From positions 1 through 5,605 of the forward strand of contig JAUZFY010000311.1 in assembly GCA_030840185.1 (NCBI GenBank): a DNA stretch of 5,605 nucleotides, written 5' to 3'. Position numbers and translations under genes: made by a program. The notes under the pieces are model-generated. The model made no database searches. It saw only the letters and a list, made by a program, of their open reading frames with translations, and was not told the DNA's origin. Shown here in pieces: positions 1-5,207 of the stretch. This DNA comes from Microbacteriaceae bacterium (GTDB lineage: Bacteria; Actinomycetota; Actinomycetes; Actinomycetales; Microbacteriaceae). Positions within the stretch are counted from its first letter, which is position 1. The number at the start of each line of letters is the position of its first letter.

Positions 1-299
1 TCCCGACCATCGGAGAACTCGCGAGTCCCGTCGAGCGGATCGATGATCCAAACTCGCCGAGCCGAGAGGCGCTCGCCGGTGTCGGGAGCCTCCTCGGAGA
101 GGATCGCATCGTTCGGATGCTCGCGTCGAAGACGTCCATTCAAATACTCCTGGGCGACGGCGTCTCCGCGGGCCTTAAGTACGTCGGTGCCGATTTCGCC
201 GGGAAGCGCCGACTTCTGCACTTTCACCAGCAACTCGCCGGCCCCCAGCGCAAGCGCGAGGGCATACGTCGCGCTGGAAATTTCATCTGATTTCGGCAT
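1..299 (-). CDS. cysQ: CysQ-type 3'(2'),5'-bisphosphate nucleotidase, N-terminal part (runs off the window)
   Basis: Inositol-monophosphatase-superfamily phosphatase, most like actinobacterial CysQ, which hydrolyses 3'-phosphoadenosine 5'-phosphate (PAP) to AMP in the cytoplasm and so clears the by-product of PAPS use. Only the first 99 residues are present. Two metal-binding motifs are visible: LSEE at residues 67-70 and the family signature WIIDPLDGTREF at 84-95, with D87 and D90 as expected Mg ligands. The GDAVAQEYL segment near residue 45 fits the helix that precedes the LSEE loop in this family. The ATG at 299 is chosen because GAGAGG lies 5 bases upstream. The gene is downstream of the Rrf2 regulator on the same strand across a 66-base gap, so it may be read from the transporter promoter or its own. 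Pairing with the APS kinase in the same window supports a PAP rather than inositol-phosphate substrate. Family call is firm; exact substrate is inferred. Confidence 0.88.
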   Translation of the reverse strand, partial: MPKSDEISSATYALALALGAGELLVKVQKSALPGEIGTDVLKARGDAVAQEYLNGRLRREHPNDAILSEEAPDTGERLSARRVWIIDPLDGTREFSDGR

Positions 300-365
300 G
301 TCTGCCTCTCGTCGGGTTCGAGTTAATTGATACTCTGCCACGAACAGGCCGCTTACGGGAGAACC

Positions 366-857
366 TCATTTTAAGCCGGTGGAAACACCGGCGTCCCGGG
401 CCCCCCGGCGTTCCCAGGCTCCGGGTCGCTCGAGCAATTCCCTCGCCGTCAGAGGCAAGCTGCCGGACACCAGCGACTCGATCGTCGTGTCTTCCAGCAC
501 ACCCCGCATGCTGGCCCGCAACGCCACCCAAATCTCCTGAATGTGACGGGAACTTGCGGGGTAGCCGATCTGTTCCGGGGGCGCTCCGCGAACGGCGGCC
601 AGCGGGCCATCGACTACTCGAATCACGTCGGCGACGCTGATCTCGCTCGGGGCGCGGCCGAGCGCGTAGCCGCCGCGGGAGCCTCGAGCCACAGTCAGAA
701 TCCCCGACCGCGCGAGCTGAACGAGAATGTTCTCAAGAAAGCGGGCGGGGATTTCTTGCCTATCCGACAGATCTCGTTTGGTGGTCACTCCCCCAGGGTT
801 CGTCGCTATTTCTACAACTGCTCTCAGCGCGTAGTCCGCGCGGGCACTTACCTGCAT
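366..857 (-). CDS. Rrf2-family transcriptional regulator lacking cysteines
   Basis: A 163-residue winged-helix repressor of the Rrf2 family (relatives: IscR, CymR, NsrR). It starts MQVSARADYALRAVVEIA, the typical first helix. The DNA-binding part spans about residues 26-70, with the recognition region IPARFLENILVQL (36-48) and the wing RGSRGGYALGR (58-68). The dimerisation helix follows at about 104-135. There is no cysteine anywhere, so it cannot carry the three-Cys iron-sulfur cluster of IscR or NsrR. In that respect it resembles cluster-free members such as CymR, which controls sulfur genes in Firmicutes. The tail after residue 140 is rich in Arg and Gly and looks unstructured. The ATG at 857 has AAGGGAG 8 bases upstream, and the permease stop is 21 bases away, so it is the last gene of the transporter operon. 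Its place beside sulfur genes suggests a sulfur-metabolite signal and autoregulation through the palindrome at 3598-3622; both are inference. Confidence 0.9.
   Translation of the reverse strand: MQVSARADYALRAVVEIATNPGGVTTKRDLSDRQEIPARFLENILVQLARSGILTVARGSRGGYALGRAPSEISVADVIRVVDGPLAAVRGAPPEQIGYPASSRHIQEIWVALRASMRGVLEDTTIESLVSGSLPLTARELLERPGAWERRGARDAGVSTGLK
375..392 (-). terminator. Perfect GC-rich hairpin in the last codons of the Rrf2 gene; weak terminator or RNA-stability candidate
   Basis: A 7-bp perfect inverted repeat, GCCGGTG / CACCGGC with a 4-base loop, lies in the final codons of the regulator, ending 7 bases before its stop codon. On the minus strand it is followed by TTAAAAT, which is a poor U-tract. 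On the plus-strand reading the loop is GAAA. It could partly terminate the operon before cysQ or act as an RNA processing or stability end. The inverted repeat is directly seen; the function is guessed. Confidence 0.35.
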
Positions 858-878
858 TGTTCCGGCTCCCTTGCTGGC

Positions 879-1739
879 CTAAAGCCTGACGACTCCCATG
901 CCCCGGCGCGAGCGGACACCGTTGGCCACGGACGAGAAGATCGAGTCGACGAGAACCCCGATGAGCAAGATGACCAGCATGATCGAGAGCAGGCCGGGCG
1001 CATTCGCGAACTCGCGAAAGAACTGAAGCTGGACGCCGAGGGACGGGCGCGAGGCGATGATGACCAGAAGTTCTCCGGCCATGAGGCTTCGCCAGGCGAA
1101 GGCCCAGCCCTGCTTGAGGCCGGCAACATAGGAGGGGAGCGCCGCCGGAATCATTACGTGTCGGTACATGCTCATCCCTTTGGCACCGAGCACCTGGGCC
1201 ACCCGTTGCAGTTGCGGGGAGACATCGTCGACACCGGACACCACGCCGTTCGCGATCGAGGGAGCGGCACCCAGCACCACGACGAAGGCAATCGCCTGCT
1301 CGGAGAGTCCGAAGAGCAGAATCGCGAGGGGAAACCAGGCGATGGATGGCATGGTCTGCAGGCCGGTGATGAGAGAGCCAATGGCCGATCGAAGCACTCG
1401 CGATCGTGAAACGGCGATTCCTATCGCCGAGCCGAGAAGCACCGAGATTGCGAAACCAACGAGAGCCCGATTGAGCGTTGTGGCAACCGCGAGCCAGAAT
1501 TTCGGCTCCCCGAACTGCCCAACCAGCGTTTGTCCGACCGTCAACGGCGCGGGCAAGACGTATTCCGGCCGCCAGCCCGAGAGCACGACAATCTGCCAGA
1601 TAAGCAGCGCGATAATCACGGCGAGCAGCGGGGGCCACGTTCGATCCCACAGTCGCTTGCCTCTCGGGACGGCCAACTGCGCCCCCCGTTCTGTGCCTGC
1701 GGTCGCACGCTTCTGCGGCCGGGTCGCGTATTCACTCAT
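879..1739 (-). CDS. ABC transporter permease, sulfonate/nitrate/taurine importer class (SsuC-like)
   Basis: A 286-residue inner-membrane permease of the binding-protein-dependent transport family, which forms the channel of the importer, probably as a homodimer. After a basic cytoplasmic N-terminus (about 1-33), hydrophobic segments lie near residues 37-54, 94-111, 130-145, 147-165, 213-229 and 249-268, as expected for a six-helix SsuC/TauC-type protein. The cytoplasmic EAA loop that docks on the ATPase is visible at about 181-202 (AQVLGAKGMS, then IPAALP), matching the pattern G, nine residues, I-x-LP. VLPAPLTVGQTL at 61-72 is the usual periplasmic segment of this class (VLPSPxxV). The ATG at 1739 overlaps the ATPase stop by 8 bases (ATGAGTGA) and has AGGAGG 5 bases upstream, so translation is coupled. 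Length is typical and nothing looks broken. Substrate cannot be told from the permease. Confidence 0.9.
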   Translation of the reverse strand: MSEYATRPQKRATAGTERGAQLAVPRGKRLWDRTWPPLLAVIIALLIWQIVVLSGWRPEYVLPAPLTVGQTLVGQFGEPKFWLAVATTLNRALVGFAISVLLGSAIGIAVSRSRVLRSAIGSLITGLQTMPSIAWFPLAILLFGLSEQAIAFVVVLGAAPSIANGVVSGVDDVSPQLQRVAQVLGAKGMSMYRHVMIPAALPSYVAGLKQGWAFAWRSLMAGELLVIIASRPSLGVQLQFFREFANAPGLLSIMLVILLIGVLVDSIFSSVANGVRSRRGMGVVRL

Positions 1740-2514
1740 GGCCCGCCTCCTGTTCCTGCAGAAGTTCGTGCAGGTCGGCTGCGCTCGTCGCGACCGACAG
1801 GTCTTCCATTCGCCGAGGGCGCGGAATGTCGATCGAGAATTGCGATCCGATCCGCCCCGGTGCCGGTTTCATGACGATCACCCGATTGGCTAGCCGAGCC
1901 GCCTCCCTCACGTTGTGCGTCACAAAGACGATGGTGAGATGGCGTTCTGCCCAGATGCGCTCGGTCTGTTCGTGCATGGCATCACGAGTGATGGCGTCGA
2001 GGGAGGCGAACGGTTCATCCATCAGCAGAATCTCGCAGTCTTGGGCGAGGGTTCTGGCAAGGGCAACCCGCTGACGCATTCCACCGGAAAGCTCATGCGG
2101 CCGTTTCGCTCCCATGCCTGAGAGCTGAACGGTCTCGAGGAGCTCCTGGATTCGATCGGCGCGAAGGTCCTTTGGCACTCCGGAGAGTTTGAGCGCGAGA
2201 TCGATGTTTCCTCGCACGGTGAGCCACGGGAACAGGCTCGCCTCCTGGAACATCACGCCGACTTTGCGGGCGCCGACGTCGATGAATCCCTCACTCGGGC
2301 GGTCGAGATCGGCGATCAGATTGAGGAGGGTGCTCTTGCCGCAGCCCGACCGCCCCACGACACACAGGAATTCGCTTGGCTTGACCGTGAGGGAAACGTC
2401 GCGCAGCGCGACAGTCTGCTGGCCGTCGCGGCCGAATCGCTTCGTGACGTTCTGCACCCGAATCGCGGCCGACTGAAGGATGGTGGCAGTTGCCTGGGCC
2501 TCAGAGAGTGTCAT
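1732..2514 (-). CDS. ABC transporter ATP-binding protein, sulfonate/nitrate/taurine importer class (SsuB-like)
   Basis: A 260-residue cytoplasmic ATPase that powers the importer. All nucleotide-binding motifs are intact: Walker A GRSGCGKST (54-62), Q-loop VMFQEASLFPW with Q90, signature LSGGMRQRVALARTL (142-156), Walker B ILLMDEP with catalytic E167 (162-168), D-loop ASLD (170-173) and switch His in FVTHN (H200). The Q-loop text ending LFPW and the signature LSGGMRQR are characteristic of the nitrate/sulfonate/taurine branch. The reading frame stays open upstream to 2685, but that stretch is antisense-frame noise inside the binding-protein gene. The ATG at 2514 overlaps the upstream stop as ATGA, giving a normal family length. 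The Shine-Dalgarno is weak (GAAGATC), consistent with translational coupling to the upstream gene. Confidence 0.92.
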   Translation of the reverse strand: MTLSEAQATATILQSAAIRVQNVTKRFGRDGQQTVALRDVSLTVKPSEFLCVVGRSGCGKSTLLNLIADLDRPSEGFIDVGARKVGVMFQEASLFPWLTVRGNIDLALKLSGVPKDLRADRIQELLETVQLSGMGAKRPHELSGGMRQRVALARTLAQDCEILLMDEPFASLDAITRDAMHEQTERIWAERHLTIVFVTHNVREAARLANRVIVMKPAPGRIGSQFSIDIPRPRRMEDLSVATSAADLHELLQEQEAGHE

Positions 2515-3572
2515 GGCACTGTGATCTTCGAGTCGCCGCGCTTGGTGAGCAGAGCGTTGAGGGCGGAGAGATCGTAGATGCCGGCTAGATCCACGCTGTC
2601 GAGCAAGCCCACCGCGCGCGCATGATTGGCCGAAGCGAGAAGGGTCGACGGCAGGGGGTCGATCGTGAAGTCGACGTTGCTCCATGCTTTGTCGAGGTAG
2701 GCGGGATCGATTTGGCTTCCGGTGATCGTTTTGATGTGAGCGTTGACCAACGATTTCGCCTCATCCGGGTGCGCCTTGATGAAGTCGATGGCATCCAACT
2801 CGGCGGCGACGATCGCAGAGATGGCGGCCGGATACTTATTGACGAAGGTGGTCGCCGCAATGGTGTTGGTGACAACGAATTTGCCCTTTGGCCACAGGGT
2901 CGCCTCGTCGACGAGCTCCGTTCCGTTGCCCTCGGCGACGAGCCGGGAGACCCACGGTTCGGGTACCCACGCGCCATCCAGCTTTCCGGCAACAAAGGCG
3001 GCGAGAGCCGTCGCGTTGTCCTGGGGAACGATGTGCACGTCGCCCCCACCTTCGGTGGTCGTGCTCAGATTGTGCTTCTTCAGCCAGTACCTCAACGCAA
3101 CGTCCTGCGTGTTGCCGAGCTGCGGCGTGGCGATGGTCTTTCCCTTGAGATCCGCGGGCGAGGCGATCCCCGCACGGACCACGAGTCCGGCTCCGCCAGA
3201 CGCGGCTCCTGAAATGACTCGCAGAGCGGCGCCTTTGCTCTGGGTGAAGCCGGTAATCGTCGGGTTCGGGCCGGCGAGTGTCACATCGACGGCACCCCCG
3301 AACAGGGCCTCAATGGCGGCGGGGCCGGCGTTGAAGGTCACGGGTGTGAGCGTGACCTTAGAGCCGAGTCGTTTTTTGAGGTATCCCTTGTCAAGGGCAA
3401 CGATCGCCACCGCGTGGGTAAAGTTCGGAAAGTAACCGAAACGCACCTCGGACGGCATTTCGATCTGCGCTTTTGGGACAGTGGGTGACGCTGCCGTCGA
3501 GGCGCACGATGTGAGTAGAAGGGAAAGGCCGAGGGCGGCGGCCGAAATAAGGGTACGACGAATGGAACTCAT
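2511..3572 (-). CDS. Lipoprotein substrate-binding protein of a sulfonate-type ABC importer (SsuA/NMT1-like)
   Basis: A 353-residue extracytoplasmic solute-binding protein, anchored to the membrane surface by a lipid and feeding the downstream ATPase and permease. The N-terminus is a lipoprotein signal: positive RR at 5-6, hydrophobic run 8-20, lipobox LTSC with lipidated Cys23. The mature domain opens with VRFGYFPNFTHA (43-54), a hallmark of the SsuA/TauA/NMT1 fold. It continues with NAGPAAIEALFGGAVDVTLAGPNP (81-104), DLKGKTIATPQLGNTQDVAL (141-160) and GKLDGAWVPEPW (197-208). These segments match a common actinobacterial binding-protein group usually labelled aliphatic sulfonate or nitrate/taurine binding. 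The ATG at 3572 has GAGGAG 5 bases upstream and is the first gene of the operon. Neighbouring sulfur genes favour an organosulfur ligand, but the sequence alone does not identify it; nitrate or a thiamine precursor are alternatives. Confidence 0.88.
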   Translation of the reverse strand: MSSIRRTLISAAALGLSLLLTSCASTAASPTVPKAQIEMPSEVRFGYFPNFTHAVAIVALDKGYLKKRLGSKVTLTPVTFNAGPAAIEALFGGAVDVTLAGPNPTITGFTQSKGAALRVISGAASGGAGLVVRAGIASPADLKGKTIATPQLGNTQDVALRYWLKKHNLSTTTEGGGDVHIVPQDNATALAAFVAGKLDGAWVPEPWVSRLVAEGNGTELVDEATLWPKGKFVVTNTIAATTFVNKYPAAISAIVAAELDAIDFIKAHPDEAKSLVNAHIKTITGSQIDPAYLDKAWSNVDFTIDPLPSTLLASANHARAVGLLDSVDLAGIYDLSALNALLTKRGDSKITVP

Positions 3573-3597
3573 GGAAACTCCTCGGGTAAAGATCCAC

Positions 3598-3622
3598 TAA
3601 GTCGGTCGAGTATACCGATTTA
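3598..3622. promoter_or_regulatory. 25-base imperfect palindrome between the divergent genes; candidate Rrf2 operator
   Basis: The arms TAAGTCGGT (3598-3606) and ACCGATTTA (3614-3622) pair at 8 of 9 positions around the 7-base spacer CGAGTAT. The length and two-arm symmetry suit a dimeric winged-helix repressor such as those of the Rrf2 family. It lies between the importer operon and the divergent APS kinase gene and covers the best -10 box of the importer, so a bound protein would block transcription. The palindrome is seen; assignment to the operon's own Rrf2 protein is inference. Confidence 0.6.
3609..3614 (-). promoter_or_regulatory. Probable -10 box of the importer operon promoter
   Basis: On the minus strand this reads TATACT, five of six matches to TATAAT, in otherwise GC-rich DNA. 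The predicted transcription start would be near 3602, about 30 bases before the ATG at 3572, leaving room for the GAGGAG ribosome site. No good -35 box is found: TTCCCA at a 19-base spacer is the nearest. An A/T-rich patch (3637-3650) occupies roughly the -35 to -48 zone. The hexamer sits in the middle of the palindrome at 3598-3622. Confidence 0.5.
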
Positions 3623-3771
3623 TCCCCGTTGATTGGGAAATTCTTTTTCTGCCTGCGGAGAGATCGACCGTGCAAGAATCGGCAACTAACGCCGTCGCTG
3701 CACGCGAAGGGCGCGCATGCCGCCTCGTCACGGTGACGGGATGCTCACCGAACCCGAAGTGGAGCGTCGCA

Positions 3772-5007
3772 ATGGAGAACTCGGAACGCGGCGGCGCCAC
3801 CCTCGCGCTCGACGGTTCGCGTCTCGATGCTCTCGAGCTCATCCTCGAGGGTCTCGTGGCGCCCATCGACGGGTACTGCCTCCCCGGCCAGAAGCCAGAC
3901 GGCTGGCCGTTCGAATCGGTCCTCGCCGTGCCCTCGTCGGTTGCCGCGGCCGCGCTCGTGCACGGGAAACTGACCCTGACCGACCCGGACGGCACACCGC
4001 TGGCCTCCCTCGCCGTCCCGGCGTCCGCCGGCACGGATGATTCCGGGAACATCGCCGGCACCCTCACCGCTCTTCGACGCGCGGAACATCCTCCCGCCCG
4101 GGACATCCGCCTCTCCCTCGCGGACGGCCCGCCGGACGTTGTCGCCATTTTCGCGACGGAGCCGGAGCCGGCGCAGCTGGCACGCGCCATCGTGTCGGCT
4201 TCCGGACGAACTCTGCTCTTTCTCATCGCCTCCTGGAACATGGGTCACGCCGATTACACAATTTCGAAAGCCGTCAACTCCCTTCGGCGATGCTCCGCCG
4301 AGGTGCCGGGTTCCTCCGCCCGGTTCGTTGCCCTCGCGCCGCTCGCGCCGGACATGAGCCGCGCAACCGTGCTCGCTCACGTGCTCGGCATCCTCGGCGC
4401 CGGGAGCACTCTCGACTTCTCGCCGGGTGAGGATCCGGGGTCCGACCTGGCCTCGAGCGAACAGCACGAGGGCTGCGTGGTGCTGTTCACCGGTCTATCC
4501 GGATCGGGCAAGTCGACCGTGGCAAGAGCGCTGTCGGAGCGACTGGCCGGAGAGGGCCTCCGGCGCACTGTGCTCCTTGACGGCGATGATGTGCGTCGCA
4601 TCCTTTCCCCCTCCCTCGGATTCACCGAGCGAGACCGCGAGGAAAATCTTCGCCGGGTCGGCTGGGTGGCGGCACGGATTGGGTCTGTCGGCGGTGTGGC
4701 GATTTGCGCCCCCATCGCGCCGTTCGCGCGAATGAGAGCCGAGATCCGGGCGATGGCCGAGGAAACGAGCCGATTCATTCTTGTGTATGTCGCGACGCCC
4801 CTCGCCGTCTGCGAAACGCGCGACCGCAAGGGGTTGTATGCGCGAGCCCGTGCGGGTGAGATCACGGACTTCACGGGAATCGACTCCCCGTACGAGGCGC
4901 CGGACGACGCGGACATCGTGATCGACACGACAGCGGAAGCCGTCGACGATCAGGTGGATGCCATCATCCGATTGATCACTCCACAAGGCGATTTCGCGCA
5001 ACTCTGA
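3772..5007 (+). CDS. cysC: Adenylyl-sulfate (APS) kinase with an N-terminal degenerate ATP-sulfurylase-like region
   Basis: Phosphorylates adenylyl sulfate with ATP to give PAPS in the cytoplasm. Numbering from the upstream GTG at 3670, the kinase domain spans about 268-438. It has P-loop GLSGSGKST (275-283), LDGDDVRR (303-310), FTERDREENLRRVGW (318-332), APIAPFARMR (347-356; SPYRADR-like in most relatives), and RDRKGLYARARAGEI followed by FTGIDSPYEAP (384-411), so it looks active. Residues about 46-118 resemble the PUA-like N-terminal domain of ATP sulfurylase (DALELILEGLVAPIDGY, LTLTDPDGTPLASLAV). Residues about 128-250 resemble a shortened sulfurylase catalytic domain without its QxRNPxHxxH and GRDH motifs. 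Start choice: the ATG at 3772 has GTGGAG 7 bases upstream and sits just before the conserved domain (411 residues). The GTG at 3670 (445 residues, GGAG 9 bases upstream) is the alternative, but its first 16 codons have poor third-position GC. Divergent from the importer operon. Kinase call is firm; the start is not. Confidence 0.88.
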   Translation: MENSERGGATLALDGSRLDALELILEGLVAPIDGYCLPGQKPDGWPFESVLAVPSSVAAAALVHGKLTLTDPDGTPLASLAVPASAGTDDSGNIAGTLTALRRAEHPPARDIRLSLADGPPDVVAIFATEPEPAQLARAIVSASGRTLLFLIASWNMGHADYTISKAVNSLRRCSAEVPGSSARFVALAPLAPDMSRATVLAHVLGILGAGSTLDFSPGEDPGSDLASSEQHEGCVVLFTGLSGSGKSTVARALSERLAGEGLRRTVLLDGDDVRRILSPSLGFTERDREENLRRVGWVAARIGSVGGVAICAPIAPFARMRAEIRAMAEETSRFILVYVATPLAVCETRDRKGLYARARAGEITDFTGIDSPYEAPDDADIVIDTTAEAVDDQVDAIIRLITPQGDFAQL

Positions 5008-5042
5008 GTCGTCTCTTGACGCGTCCCGGCGCGAAGGACGAC
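5008..5042 (+). terminator. Weak hairpin immediately after the APS kinase stop codon
   Basis: Nested inverted repeats start right after the TGA: outer arms GTCGTC (5008-5013) and GACGAC (5037-5042), inner arms CGCG (5020-5023) and CGCG (5030-5033) around a 6-base loop. The internal loop is asymmetric (6 versus 3 bases) and no run of T follows, so it is at best a poor intrinsic terminator. Position after the stop is the main argument for it. Confidence 0.22.
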
Positions 5043-5079
5043 ATCGCGAAATGAGCCGACTGTCGCCGGAGAAACGGTA

Positions 5080-5107
5080 GTCGACGAGCTGAAAATTCTC
5101 GATCGAC
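5080..5107. repeat. Inverted repeat upstream of the formaldehyde dehydrogenase gene
   Basis: GTCGACGAG (5080-5088) pairs with CTCGATCGAC (5098-5107) over nine base pairs with a single bulged A, around a 9-base A/T-rich centre. It lies about 100 bases before the fdhA start in the otherwise featureless 200-base gap (5008-5207). It may be a regulator site or an RNA hairpin in the leader; no T-run follows, which argues against a terminator. I could not find a convincing -35/-10 pair in this gap. Confidence 0.35.
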
Positions 5108-5194
5108 AACCTGCGCCGCACCCCATGGACAAGCCCCCGTTGCCGCGTACCTTGGATCGGACCGGGCCGCGCAACCGATGAGACCCGCCGAATC

Positions 5195-5201
5195 AAGGAG
5201 G
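5195..5201 (+). promoter_or_regulatory. Strong Shine-Dalgarno of fdhA
   Basis: AAGGAGG lies 6 bases before the ATG at 5208 and is a near-perfect complement to the 16S rRNA 3' end. It fixes the start of the formaldehyde dehydrogenase gene and suggests high translation. Confidence 0.85.
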
Positions 5202-5207
5202 ATCCGA

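Noticed and set aside
300..365. Possible second copy of the 3598-3622 operator before cysQ, based on a shared GAGTAT
   Set aside because: Only the six central bases match; the arms TCGGT/ACCGA are absent and there is no dyad symmetry.
543..1409. Long plus-strand open frame (288 codons) opposite the Rrf2 and permease genes
   Set aside because: It is antisense to two clearly recognised genes, its composition is low-complexity charged residues with no family resemblance, and long antisense frames are expected in GC-rich coding DNA.
760..1650. Minus-strand frame of 296 codons overlapping the permease in another frame
   Set aside because: Arg/Gly/Ala-rich shadow of the permease reading frame; the permease has membrane segments and an EAA loop, this has no recognisable domain.
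2515..2685. Possible 57-residue N-terminal extension of the ABC ATPase
   Set aside because: It would overlap the binding-protein gene by about 175 bases and shows no similarity; the ATG at 2514 gives the family length and a standard ATGA overlap.
3597..4467. Minus-strand frames antisense to the APS kinase gene
   Set aside because: They lie opposite the sulfurylase-like region, which itself has good third-position GC and family similarity; the antisense products are Arg-rich and unrecognisable.
5016..5044. TTGACG (5016-5021) as a -35 box for fdhA
   Set aside because: No -10-like hexamer at a 16-18 base spacing, and it would leave a leader of about 150 bases; it also lies inside the weak hairpin after the APS kinase gene.
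4991..5052. Inverted copies ATTTCGCG (4991-4998) and CGCGAAAT (5045-5052)
   Set aside because: Arms of 8 bases separated by 46 bases, one of them inside the APS kinase coding sequence; most likely chance or only a minor contribution to a long-range fold.
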